A program made the position numbers and the translations under genes. Shown here piece after piece: positions 29,405 to 37,985 of a stretch of 64,000 nt of DNA. Source of the stretch: an uncultured Nitrosospira sp. (lineage in GTDB: Bacteria > Nitrospirota > Nitrospiria > Nitrospirales > Nitrospiraceae); NCBI GenBank assembly GCA_900696515.1, contig CAADGK010000098.1:1-64000 (forward strand), in the 5' to 3' direction. Below the pieces are notes generated by a model. It was not told the origin of the DNA. It saw only the letters and a program-made list of their open reading frames with translations, and searched no databases. Numbering within the stretch: position 1 is the first letter of the stretch; each line of letters opens with the position of its first letter.

Positions 29405-30799
29405 ATGGCTGCTGCCCCTCCGACGCGCACGGTTTCTTCGGAAAAGGTGCCTCTCATACGCGAACGCTCACTTGTTCCCGTGGGAATGGCCACGATTCTT
29501 CCGGAAGCGACCCGCCATGTTCGCCATCTGGAATCCGCGCTTCTCCGTCAATTCTACGGGGCCGGCTATGACGAGATCATCCTTCCCACTTTTGAGTATC
29601 TCGACGTCCTGGCGCCGGGCCTTGAACCTCGCCTGGCTGAAAACTCCTATAAAATCATCGACAGAACGACCGGACGTATCCTGCTCCTGAGGCCAGACGT
29701 GACCGCGCAAATTGCGCGAACGGTCGCCATGGGCATGGTCGGCGCTCGCCTGCCGTTGCGGTTGTCGTATCGCGCCACGGTATTTCGACATGAACCGGAA
29801 CACGTCGGTCGGGACCGAGAAATTTTTCAAGTCGGCGCCGAGCTGATCGGGGCCGACGATCCCGCCGCCGATTGTGAAATGATCACCTTGATGATCGAAT
29901 CCCTTCGTCAAATCGGCCTGCCGTCGTTCAAGGTCTCGCTGGGGCATGTCGGGTTTTTCAAAGGCCTTCTGGTATGTGCCGGGCTCTCGGCCGAGGGAAG
30001 AAAACGGGCGGAGGAAGCCGCCGCCAGAAAGGATTTGCCGAGGCTCGAAGAAATCATTTTGCAAGAACGGGTGGCCAAGCGTTCTGCACGTCGGATTCTT
30101 GACGCGCTCGAGCTCTGCGGAACAGCCGACATCCTCATGAAGGGACGCGCGCTCGCCAAAGGGGAGCCCTCCCTGCTGCAGGCGTTAGACCGATTGGCCC
30201 GCATCTACGGCATATTATGTGCCTCAGGGTTCAAAGACCTGCTCCTTTTGGATTTAGGTGAGTTCCGAGGATTCGATTACTATGACGGTGTGGTGTTCGA
30301 CGTGTTCTCGGAAGGGATCGAGGTGGAATTGGGTGGAGGAGGGCGGTACAACCATCTCATCGGACGGTTTGGTCGCGATCTGCCATCTACCGGCTTTGGG
30401 CTCAATGTCGATCGGCTCTTCCGAAGCCTCAACCTTTCCGGGGCCATGAAGCCTCTTGAGTCCCCCATCCTTGTGATAGGCCCCACGAACAGATCCCATG
30501 AACTGATTTCCATCTCCCAGGAACTCCGACAAGCCGGATTGCGAGTACTCCAACGATCCATCGCGGCCTCCGGCCACAACCTGATCCGCATGGCTGCAGA
30601 TGTTGCTCGTGAATCAGAAGTCTCCACCACCATTGTCGTCGGCGCGGATCGATCCAAGGAGGATCATGTCCTGCTGTTGCCACGAACCGAAGCGCATCAA
30701 GTCGGAGACGAGACGAGGACGCACCGGATGCCGACACGCACTGTGCTGAAACGAGACCTTGTACATACGCTGCGCGCCAAACCCGAAGGGGCATCATGA
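29405..30799 (+). CDS. hisZ: ATP phosphoribosyltransferase regulatory subunit HisZ
   Basis: HisZ is a catalytically inactive histidyl-tRNA-synthetase-like partner of short-form HisG at the first step of histidine synthesis. The 464-residue product has the class II synthetase fold: PVGMATILPEATRHVRHLE (motif 1), LRPDVTAQIAR, RLSYRATVFRHEPEHVGRDREIFQVG (motif 2) and ELGGGGRYNHLIGRFG with STGFGLNVDRLF (motif 3). Unusually for HisZ (commonly about 390 residues), it keeps an anticodon-binding-like C-terminal domain (about 350-450: PILVIGPTNRSHELISISQEL, TTIVVGADR). That makes a divergent HisRS paralogue an alternative. It overlaps dnaB by 4 bases (ATGA), and no hisG is in the window. Confidence 0.82.
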   Translation: MAAAPPTRTVSSEKVPLIRERSLVPVGMATILPEATRHVRHLESALLRQFYGAGYDEIILPTFEYLDVLAPGLEPRLAENSYKIIDRTTGRILLLRPDVTAQIARTVAMGMVGARLPLRLSYRATVFRHEPEHVGRDREIFQVGAELIGADDPAADCEMITLMIESLRQIGLPSFKVSLGHVGFFKGLLVCAGLSAEGRKRAEEAAARKDLPRLEEIILQERVAKRSARRILDALELCGTADILMKGRALAKGEPSLLQALDRLARIYGILCASGFKDLLLLDLGEFRGFDYYDGVVFDVFSEGIEVELGGGGRYNHLIGRFGRDLPSTGFGLNVDRLFRSLNLSGAMKPLESPILVIGPTNRSHELISISQELRQAGLRVLQRSIAASGHNLIRMAADVARESEVSTTIVVGADRSKEDHVLLLPRTEAHQVGDETRTHRMPTRTVLKRDLVHTLRAKPEGAS

Positions 30800-32148
30800 C
30801 GGCCGGCAGTTCAGTTGACCTCTCTCAACCAAAGCTTCCCCCACAAAACTTGGAGGCTGAGCAGTCGGTGCTCGGCGCCATCCTGCTTGACAACGCCGCC
30901 ATGCCGAAGGCGATGGAACTACTGGTCGAGGATGACTTCTACCGCACCGCCCACAAGAAAGTCTTTCAAGCGATGCTTGAACTCGCTGACACGGGCGAAG
31001 TCATCGACCATATCACGTTGACCGAGCGGCTTAAGTTTCGTAAGGAGCTCGAGGTCATCGGCGGGGCCGCCTACCTTGCCGAACTGGTCCAGATTGTCCC
31101 CAGTTCTGCCAATATTCGCTACCACTGCAAAATTGTTCGGGATAAGGCTGTGGCCCGCCAGCTGATCAGCACGTCCACGGAGGTACTGACCAGAGGTTAT
31201 GAGGGAACCGCCTCGATTGATGACCTGCTCGATTTCGCGGAACGCTCGGTATTCAGTATTGCTCAAGGGAAACTGGAGCGATCATTTAGCCCGATCAGTC
31301 AGGTCATTAAGGAAAGTCTGGATGTCATCGACAAACTGTCGAAACGAAAAGAGCATGTCACCGGCGTGCCGACCGGCTACTATGATCTTGATGACATTAC
31401 CGCTGGGCTGCAGGCGTCGGATCTGGTCGTCGTGGCGGGGCGACCAAGCATGGGAAAAACGAGCCTGGCCTTGGGTTTTGCGACACATGCCGCCATTCAT
31501 GCCAACACCGTCGTCGGTATCTTCAGCTTGGAAATGTCGAAACCCCAAATCGTGCTGCGTATGCTCAGCTCCGAAGCACGCGTTGATTCCCACGCGCTCC
31601 GCACGGGAAAACTGCAGAAAGAGGACTGGTGGAGACTGGCGGAGGCAGCCGGGCGTTTGGAGCAGGCTCCGATCTATATCGACGACACCGGAGGAATCAC
31701 CGTGCAGCAGATGCGCGGAAAGGCACGTCGTCTCAAAGCCGAGAAGGGACTGGACCTGCTGATCGTCGACTACTTGCAACTGATGCAAGGCCGAAGCGAT
31801 TCCGAATCCCGCCAACAAGAGATCTCCGACATCTCCCGTTCGTTGAAAGCCTTGGCCAAAGAGCTCAATGTCCCGGTGGTCGCCCTGTCCCAGTTGAGCC
31901 GGGCCGTGGAGGCACGCAAACCACCAATTCCGATGCTGGCCGACCTTCGGGAAAGCGGGGCGATCGAGCAGGATGCCGATGTCGTCATGTTCATTTACCG
32001 CGAAGACGTCTATGATCAGAACTCAGAACGAAAGGGAATTGCCGACATCATTGTCAGCAAACATCGAAACGGACCCATCGGAAAGAAAGAGCTGTTTTTC
32101 CAGGATCGTTATGCCAAGTTTGAAAGCCTCGACCTTCGCGAAAACTGA
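30796..32148 (+). CDS. dnaB: Replicative DNA helicase DnaB
   Basis: DnaB is the hexameric 5'-3' helicase at the replication fork. The 450-residue product has the N-terminal DnaG-interacting domain (PQNLEAEQSVLGAILLDN) and a RecA-like motor: GVPTGYYDLDDITAGLQ, Walker A GRPSMGKT (215-222), FSLEMSKPQIVLRML (H1a), LLIVDYLQLM (Walker B), VVALSQLSRAVEARK, and the arginine-finger segment DIIVSKHRNGP near the end. There is no intein or insertion. Its ATG overlaps the hisZ TGA. Confidence 0.96.
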   Translation: MTAGSSVDLSQPKLPPQNLEAEQSVLGAILLDNAAMPKAMELLVEDDFYRTAHKKVFQAMLELADTGEVIDHITLTERLKFRKELEVIGGAAYLAELVQIVPSSANIRYHCKIVRDKAVARQLISTSTEVLTRGYEGTASIDDLLDFAERSVFSIAQGKLERSFSPISQVIKESLDVIDKLSKRKEHVTGVPTGYYDLDDITAGLQASDLVVVAGRPSMGKTSLALGFATHAAIHANTVVGIFSLEMSKPQIVLRMLSSEARVDSHALRTGKLQKEDWWRLAEAAGRLEQAPIYIDDTGGITVQQMRGKARRLKAEKGLDLLIVDYLQLMQGRSDSESRQQEISDISRSLKALAKELNVPVVALSQLSRAVEARKPPIPMLADLRESGAIEQDADVVMFIYREDVYDQNSERKGIADIIVSKHRNGPIGKKELFFQDRYAKFESLDLREN

Positions 32149-32192
32149 TAGGCCGATGACTTCTTCAACGTCCTGAGGAGACATCGCGCGGT

Positions 32193-32221
32193 TTGCGCAT
32201 CCTTCCACCACTCGGTATAAT
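32193..32221 (+). promoter_or_regulatory. Candidate sigma-70-type promoter for the TPR lipoprotein
   Basis: A perfect TATAAT (32216-32221) is preceded, at 17 bases, by TTGCGC (32193-32198), 53 bases upstream of the TPR lipoprotein start and inside the 125-base gap after dnaB. It suggests the lipoprotein is transcribed separately from dnaB. Confidence 0.55.
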
Positions 32222-32273
32222 CTCCCTGTATTCATGCAAACTAACCCGGTGAACGCAGCAGGTACACCTAACC

Positions 32274-34097
32274 ATGACATGTGACTCCACACCTTCTCCT
32301 AGAAACGGTTTCATCCCACAAGGCGTCAGTTGGCTCATCCCTTGTGTCCTTGTCGCCTGCGCAGCAGCCCCTCAACCACAGAAGACCGTTCAACCCCCGA
32401 TTGCGGTGCAGCAGCCTGCACCGACTGCGCCTGAGTCCGATGCCACGTATCATTTCATGATGGGGCACCAGGCGGAACTCTCGCAGGATATCGAAACGGC
32501 CCTCAAGGAGTATCGCGCCGCCTTGACGATCGACCCGAAGTCGCGTGAAGTCCAATCGCGTTTGGCGGCTCTGTATTTTGCGTTGGGAGATTTTACACAA
32601 GCCGTTCAGTATGCCGAAGAAGTGGGGCAGGGAACGGGGCAAGAACCACAAGTACTGACACAGATGGCCGGTATCCTCGCCAGTGCCGGAAAGCCTGACC
32701 GTGCGCTGGAATTGTTAGACAAGGCCATCGACAGTGCCCCGGAGAAGGGGGAGTCCTATTTTCCCAAGGGACTCATCCTGTTGAACCAGAAGCGAATCGC
32801 CGAGGCGGAACAAGCCATCAAAAAGGGCCTGCAGTACAGCCAAGATTCACCGATCGGTCACTATTATCTCGGTCGAATCTCCCTGGAGGCCGGAAACACC
32901 GACCAAGCAGTGATGAATTTTGACCGTGCCATCACGGCAAATCCCGCGTTTGAACCGGCCTATCTGGCGCAAGCGTCCGTATTCGAAACACGTCACGAAA
33001 AGGACAAAGCCATCGCCGTCCTGAAACGCTACCTTGAACAAGTGAATCCGCGTAATCGAGACATTCGCCAACATCTAGTCCAGCTGTACATCGCGACCAA
33101 AGACTATGCCGGAGGCCTTGCGGAACTTGAAACAATATTGCAAGACAATCCCGGAGATCTCGATGCCCAATTACGGATGGCGTTGATCTACGGGGAAAAG
33201 AAAGAGTTCTCCAAGGCCATCAGTCGATTGACCGACATTTTGGCCGCTAAACCGGCGGAACTCAAAGTACGTGACTATCTCGGATACTTATACGAAGAGA
33301 CGAAAGACTTTCCCAAGGCGATTGAAACCTATAAATACAACATCCACTTGGATCCAAAGTTCTCCGACAGCCACATGCACCTGGGCGTGCTTCTCTACCG
33401 ACTCAAGCAGTTCCCCGAAGCCGTGACACATCTCGATGAAGCCGTGCATCTGACGCCGAAACAGCCGGAGCCGTACATTGTCCTGGGACTCGCGCATGTG
33501 CAGCGCGATCAGTTTGAAAAAGCCACGCAAGCGTTTGAAGAAGGGATTCGGCATCATCCCAAGAACGCCGACCTTCACTTCAACCTGGGCACAGCATACG
33601 ACAAGTTGAACCGATTCGAGGAGGTGGAACGCGCAATGGAAACCGCGCTCTCCCTGGATCCTCACCATGCCGATGCGCTGAACTATCTCGGGTACAGTTA
33701 CGCCGACCGAGGGATCAAGATCGAGCAGGCCCTGTCTCTGACAAAACGGGCGGTCGCGCTGAAGCCCGAGAATGGGTACTACGTCGATAGCCTGGGATGG
33801 GCCTTCTACAAATCCGGCATGCTCGCAGAGGCCCTCACCGAGATCAAGAGAGCCGTCACCCTGGTCGGCGATGATCCTGTGATCTATGAGCACTTAGGCG
33901 ACATCTACATGAAACAGCAGAAGTCCGGAGATGCACGCGATGCATGGCTTCATTCTCTCGAGCTCGACCCTTCCAACGACAAATTACTTCAACGGTTCCG
34001 CGAGCATGGCATGACCACTCCTGCCTCTGAAGAGCGAATCCAGCAGGCCAAGCGCCGTGTTGCAGAGAAGACACAAGGCCAACAAGCCACTCCCTAA
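32274..34097 (+). CDS. Long TPR lipoprotein
   Basis: A 607-residue lipoprotein with lipobox LVAC (Cys29), a short Pro/Gln-rich linker to about 55, then TPR units nearly to the end. Examples are AALTIDPKSREVQSRLAALY, IGHYYLGRISLEAGNTDQAV, FSDSHMHLGVLLYRLKQFPE and ADLHFNLGTAYDKLNRFEEV. I count about 14 TPR-like units by eye. Such proteins act as envelope scaffolds for secretion, pilus or polysaccharide assembly. It lies between dnaB and the pilA/glycan locus; a link to pilus or glycan assembly is inference from position. It starts at the ATG at 32274, the only one giving the signal sequence. Confidence 0.85.
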   Translation: MTCDSTPSPRNGFIPQGVSWLIPCVLVACAAAPQPQKTVQPPIAVQQPAPTAPESDATYHFMMGHQAELSQDIETALKEYRAALTIDPKSREVQSRLAALYFALGDFTQAVQYAEEVGQGTGQEPQVLTQMAGILASAGKPDRALELLDKAIDSAPEKGESYFPKGLILLNQKRIAEAEQAIKKGLQYSQDSPIGHYYLGRISLEAGNTDQAVMNFDRAITANPAFEPAYLAQASVFETRHEKDKAIAVLKRYLEQVNPRNRDIRQHLVQLYIATKDYAGGLAELETILQDNPGDLDAQLRMALIYGEKKEFSKAISRLTDILAAKPAELKVRDYLGYLYEETKDFPKAIETYKYNIHLDPKFSDSHMHLGVLLYRLKQFPEAVTHLDEAVHLTPKQPEPYIVLGLAHVQRDQFEKATQAFEEGIRHHPKNADLHFNLGTAYDKLNRFEEVERAMETALSLDPHHADALNYLGYSYADRGIKIEQALSLTKRAVALKPENGYYVDSLGWAFYKSGMLAEALTEIKRAVTLVGDDPVIYEHLGDIYMKQQKSGDARDAWLHSLELDPSNDKLLQRFREHGMTTPASEERIQQAKRRVAEKTQGQQATP

Positions 34098-34402
34098 TTC
34101 CTCCCTCTATAACTATCTCTGGCCTGCCGTGCGCTGATTGTCTCGCCCGTTACCGTCTACCTCCAACCCCACCAAGTGCCAATTCTCGGCCATTCGGAAC
34201 AGATTACGGTCACAAAACCATCCGACAAAGACCTCTTTAAAATCGGTTTTTTCATAACTTATTGCAACATCAGGGATCAGTGGTACGCTGAGCCTGTTCG
34301 CTGAGCGGCATCGAACCTGCTATTGGAACAGGTAGGCGGCAACCAAGGCGCCGCAGGTTATGAATGGAACCGTCAGTGAACCATCAACAAGGAGGCAGTA
34401 CA
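34098..34402. other. 305-base non-coding region upstream of pilA
   Basis: No plausible gene lies in this stretch. It has a T-rich patch (TTTAAAATCGGTTTTTTC, 34237-34254) and a weak promoter-like pair TTGCAA (34262-34267) / TACGCT (34284-34289) with 16-base spacing, about 115 bases upstream of pilA. I looked for a sigma-54 -24/-12 element (GG-N10-GC), common before pilA genes, and found none with correct spacing. A perfect AAGGAGG ribosome-binding site lies at 34389-34395. The long leader suggests regulated transcription. Confidence 0.5.
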
Positions 34403-34918
34403 ATGGTGACGTCGTTCCGTAAACAAGAGGGTTTTACCCTCATTGAGTTGATGATCGTCGTGGCGATCATCGGGATCCTGGCGGCCATCGCCATTCCCAA
34501 CTTCGTCGCCTACCAGGCGAAATCGAGACAGTCTGAAGCCAAGGTGAACCTTGGCGCCATCTTTACCTCCGCCACCGCATTTGCGGCTGAACAATCGACC
34601 CCCACATATCTTCCTGGTTCTACGCTCGATCCAATCGGTTGGTCGCCGAGCGGAAATCCTCGCTATACCTATTGGTACGCCACGACGAGTGGAGCTACGG
34701 CGTTCACGATTCCCGCCAGCGTGACCGCACCGACCAGCTGTAATACGGCGGCACCGGCTACGAACAAGACTGTGGCCGCCAGTGCTTCCAGTCCGACGAC
34801 GGCGGCTGGGTTTACGGCTGGTGCGATGGGAAACATCGACTCGGACGCCACATGCGACGAGTGGTTTATCAATGACCAGCGTGCACTGAGCAATGAACGG
34901 AACGATGTCGGCGCCTAA
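34403..34918 (+). CDS. pilA: Type IVa major pilin PilA
   Basis: A 171-residue prepilin. The short basic leader [10 protein letters not shown] ends in Gly10, followed by Phe11 and Glu15 of the mature protein, in the canonical [20 protein letters not shown] helix that PilD cleaves and N-methylates. The globular part has Cys113 and Cys151, likely the D-region disulfide, around a Ser/Thr/Ala-rich stretch (108-140), which is a plausible O-glycosylation target. The ATG at 34403 has GGAGG 7 bases upstream; a start 13 codons earlier lacks one. It is followed by a strong terminator, so it is probably expressed far above the downstream genes. Confidence 0.93.
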   Translation: MVTSFRKQEGFTLIELMIVVAIIGILAAIAIPNFVAYQAKSRQSEAKVNLGAIFTSATAFAAEQSTPTYLPGSTLDPIGWSPSGNPRYTYWYATTSGATAFTIPASVTAPTSCNTAAPATNKTVAASASSPTTAAGFTAGAMGNIDSDATCDEWFINDQRALSNERNDVGA

Positions 34919-34943
34919 TCCTGATTAGGCAGGCATTCCATGG

Positions 34944-34974
34944 AAGGGGATCGGGACCACCGATCCCCTTTCCC
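34944..34974 (+). terminator. Intrinsic terminator after pilA
   Basis: A perfect 11-bp stem, AAGGGGATCGG (34944-34954) and CCGATCCCCTT (34960-34970), with a 5-base loop is followed by TCCCATTTCT. It lies 26 bases after the pilA stop and should separate the abundant pilin transcript from the ligase-like gene. Confidence 0.8.
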
Positions 34975-35039
34975 ATTTCTAAGGGTCATGGGAACCCATA
35001 CGACGGCTTTCTTCCGCACCCGCAACTCCTCCCCATTTT

Positions 35040-35068
35040 TTCACGGCGTTGATATGGTTCCCTGTAAT
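35040..35068 (+). promoter_or_regulatory. Candidate promoter for the ligase/TPR/ABC/glycan genes
   Basis: TTCACG (35040-35045) and TGTAAT (35063-35068) are 17 bases apart, about 31 bases before the ligase-like ORF. After the pilA terminator this is the only reasonable promoter I see for the long gene series that follows. Confidence 0.4.
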
Positions 35069-35098
35069 TGGTTTCTGCATGGCGCCTGACGCGGTGGC

Positions 35099-37042
35099 AT
35101 GACTAACTTCATCACTGAAAGAATCCCGGCTTCGTTGAGCGGCCCCTGCCTGGTCATAGGGAGTGTGACGGCATTCGCCCCAATGATCGAGGGCGGAACG
35201 ACTCAGCTCCCGGTTTTGATCATCAGGTTGATTCTCCTAGGCGCGTTGGGAACATGGCTCATAGCTGGGCTCCGTCGATCCACCTTGTCCATCCCACGAA
35301 CTGCCCTATGGTGGCCGATCATCACGTTCCTGGGATGGTCAGGCCTTTCCCTCATCTGGTCGCCTTATACGAGTGTCAGCCTCCAATGGTTCCTGAGCCT
35401 CCTGCTCTATGCCGTCTTTTTCTTGATGATCCTGCATGGCGTAAACGGCGAACAACGCATCCGACGCTTCCTCATGCTCATCCTACTCCTGGGCCTGTTC
35501 GAAGGAGGACTTGGTATTACTCAGTATCTTTATCATGGGGAATCAAGGGCCAAGGGAACCTTTTTCAACCCGAACTTTTTTTCCACATATGAGGCGGTGT
35601 CCGCCGTGTTAGCAATGAGCCTCATCTGGTTCGGCACGGAGTACGGCAAGGCAGGCAAGCTGTTCTTGATTCTGACTGCAACCATATCGAGTACGGCGGT
35701 GATCCTGGCACAATCAAGGGGAGGAGCTGCGGCTTTCCTTACTGCGATCACAGTCGTCGGATACGTCCGATATGGGAAGTCCTCGCTGTTTCTACTTCTG
35801 GTGGTTATTCTCGGCACGATCCTGTTCCCCAACCCTCTGAAACAGCGACTGATGGACGTAGGCACGCAAGACCCTTACGCCTACACGAGAATAGAGATTT
35901 GGGATGACGCGACAAAACGGGTTCAGGACCATCCGATGGGGATTGGGCTCGGCATGTATAAGTATGCCTCGTTTCAATATCGTTTCCCCATAGAAGACGC
36001 CATTGTCCACTATGGGAAACGCGCCGAGACGGCACACAATGAATACCTCCAGCTGGCCGTGGAATTGGGAATAGTCGGCTTGGCGCTCTTTGTGTTGATC
36101 ATCACGGTATGGACGGCGGAAATCAAACGGATATGGAGGCCGGACCTTCCTCAAGCATCCCAAGGAATACTAGTGGGGCTCTGCGCCGGTGTGCTGGTAA
36201 CCCTCGTCCATGCCACCGTGGATTCGGTGTTCCACGAACCGGCTCTCGTGCTGCTCCTGGTATTGGAGGGAGCTCTTGCGGTTGCTTTAGGAAGACAGGT
36301 ACGCGGCACACAAGCCGAGCCGCGGTGTTTTTCACTTCCATACCATGCCGCCCGGATCGTCTTGAGCCTCGTGGCGGTAGGCGGCCTCGCATATCTCGCC
36401 ATTCAACCGGCCGCAGCATGGCTTCTAGCCAATCAGGGCAACCACGCATCAGCCGACCATGACTATCAGTCGGCAATCAGCTGGTATCAATATGCATCGA
36501 TCGCGGATCCTGGTTCTACCGCAGTGCGGGATGGGCTGGCACGTTTGTACGTTCAACGGTTCCGTGAGTCCGGCGATCCCGACTGGCTCCATCAGGCGGC
36601 TACCGAACTGGCGGTATCGATGTCTCTCAACCCGCTCGATGGTCGGCCGCCCTATCGGTTGGGCACGATCTATCTCCTGCAGGCTGAACAGCCAATCTGG
36701 GCCTCGTACCGGGACTCACTGAGCGCACAGGCAGCGCAGGCTTTCAAAAACTCGATAAGTGTGGACCCTTTTTCGCCCTTCGGATATTTTGAATTAGGCA
36801 AGCTGTATCGCGGAAAAGGAGACCGCACCTCCGCTCAAGAAGTGTTTGAGCGGGCCATCAGCTACGAGCCGAATTTTATACCAGCCAGGATGGCCCTCGC
36901 GGAACTGGCTCAAGAGAGAGGGCAACCAGACGTCGCACACATGCATCTGCGGGCAATCGAAACAATCCGATGGAAGTATCAGGGATGGACCTTGTCATCC
37001 TTGGAGCAACAGTTCCTAGCCGTGCAGTCGCCGAAGTCCTAG
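35099..37042 (+). CDS. O-antigen ligase/Wzy-like membrane protein with C-terminal TPRs
   Basis: A 647-residue polytopic protein. About 10-11 transmembrane segments span residues 15-430. The large periplasmic loop carries Wzy_C/O-antigen-ligase signatures: GTFFNPNFFSTY, ILAQSRGGAAAFLT and AETAHNEYLQLAVELGIVG with its conserved His. From about 435, TPR-like repeats (HDYQSAISWYQYASIADP, PFGYFELGKLYRGKGDRTSAQEVF) form a periplasmic tail. Family members transfer lipid-linked glycans to lipid A-core (WaaL), polymerise repeat units (Wzy) or glycosylate pilins (PilO/TfpO, PglL), and sequence alone does not separate these. Position next to pilA and upstream of a glycan cluster supports a pilin or surface-polysaccharide ligase. 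Confidence 0.85.
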   Translation: MTNFITERIPASLSGPCLVIGSVTAFAPMIEGGTTQLPVLIIRLILLGALGTWLIAGLRRSTLSIPRTALWWPIITFLGWSGLSLIWSPYTSVSLQWFLSLLLYAVFFLMILHGVNGEQRIRRFLMLILLLGLFEGGLGITQYLYHGESRAKGTFFNPNFFSTYEAVSAVLAMSLIWFGTEYGKAGKLFLILTATISSTAVILAQSRGGAAAFLTAITVVGYVRYGKSSLFLLLVVILGTILFPNPLKQRLMDVGTQDPYAYTRIEIWDDATKRVQDHPMGIGLGMYKYASFQYRFPIEDAIVHYGKRAETAHNEYLQLAVELGIVGLALFVLIITVWTAEIKRIWRPDLPQASQGILVGLCAGVLVTLVHATVDSVFHEPALVLLLVLEGALAVALGRQVRGTQAEPRCFSLPYHAARIVLSLVAVGGLAYLAIQPAAAWLLANQGNHASADHDYQSAISWYQYASIADPGSTAVRDGLARLYVQRFRESGDPDWLHQAATELAVSMSLNPLDGRPPYRLGTIYLLQAEQPIWASYRDSLSAQAAQAFKNSISVDPFSPFGYFELGKLYRGKGDRTSAQEVFERAISYEPNFIPARMALAELAQERGQPDVAHMHLRAIETIRWKYQGWTLSSLEQQFLAVQSPKS

Positions 37043-37053
37043 CCGCATCGAAG

Positions 37054-37950
37054 ATGATTCGGGCCGCCCATACCACGAAGCAATGGATTCCCTTGGCAAT
37101 AGTGGGCATGGGTTTGTCCGCTGGAATTGTGGCGACCCAAATCTCCATGGATCACGCACGGGCAGGAATTCCTATGCTGCAGCGCAGCTCGTATGTCCCT
37201 GACGGACATCTTCTCAAAGTGGCAGCGCTCGGCTATCGAGAGGTCGTCGCGGACGTCCTCTGGCTGCAAGTCATTCAAGCCATGGGTGACAAGTATGTCT
37301 CCCCGGAAACAGGCCGATGGATCTATCACACCTTGGACGTCGTCACGACCTTGGATCCCACATTTGTGCGAGCCTACGAGGCAGGCGCACACGCGCTATG
37401 CACGATGGTGGTGATGCCTGAGGAAAGTAACCGGCTGCTTGAAAAGGGCATTCGCCACAACCCCCGTGAATGGCGTTTGCCGTTTCTACTGGGCTTCAAT
37501 CTGTATTTCGAATTGGGCGATAACCAGAAAGCGGCTGAGGCCATGGCCATGGCGGCACGTCTTCCCGGTGCACCGGAGGTTATCGCACAGCTGGCAGCCA
37601 AGTTGCTGGTCTCTGCCAAGTCACCGCAACAAGCCGTTGAGTTACTTGCGAACATCTATGAGAACACCTCGGATGAGAATCTCAAACAGGTGCTCGATCA
37701 ACGTTTACGGGAGGCCATCGTTGAGCGTGATCTCTTTCTGCTTGAGGACGCAATCGGACGGTTCTACGCACAGCATTCACAGCGACCGGCCGGACTGGAA
37801 CAGTTAGTCCAAGCGGGGCTGTTACGGGAATTGCCGCAAGAGCCGTTCGGTGGACAATATCACTACAATGCCGATACGGGAGCGGTACGGAGTACCGAAG
37901 TCAAAGAACGAATGCGCATGACGTTCCGTAAACGAGGGCAGTACCACTGA
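37054..37950 (+). CDS. Membrane-anchored TPR protein, partner of the ABC system
   Basis: A 298-residue protein with one N-terminal transmembrane segment (about 11-29) and a periplasmic region containing TPR-like helices (YREVVADVLWLQVIQAMGD, LDPTFVRAYEAGAHAL, RLPFLLGFNLYFELGDNQKAAEAM). It then has a short domain ending FGGQYHYNADTGAVRSTEV, which resembles the G-[GQ]-x-Y-x-Y-x-x-x-T-G end of prepilin-like globular domains. I chose the ATG at 37054, 11 bases after the ligase stop; an in-frame start at 36970 overlaps that gene. It lies 35 bases before the ABC ATPase. I do not know its function. Confidence 0.8.
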   Translation: MIRAAHTTKQWIPLAIVGMGLSAGIVATQISMDHARAGIPMLQRSSYVPDGHLLKVAALGYREVVADVLWLQVIQAMGDKYVSPETGRWIYHTLDVVTTLDPTFVRAYEAGAHALCTMVVMPEESNRLLEKGIRHNPREWRLPFLLGFNLYFELGDNQKAAEAMAMAARLPGAPEVIAQLAAKLLVSAKSPQQAVELLANIYENTSDENLKQVLDQRLREAIVERDLFLLEDAIGRFYAQHSQRPAGLEQLVQAGLLRELPQEPFGGQYHYNADTGAVRSTEVKERMRMTFRKRGQYH

Positions 37951-37985
37951 CGTCCAACTCGGTTGTATCGGAAAGAAGATCACGC

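Noticed and set aside
34098-34402. Sigma-54 promoter for pilA
   Set aside because: No GG-N10-GC pair with surrounding consensus was found at correct spacing.
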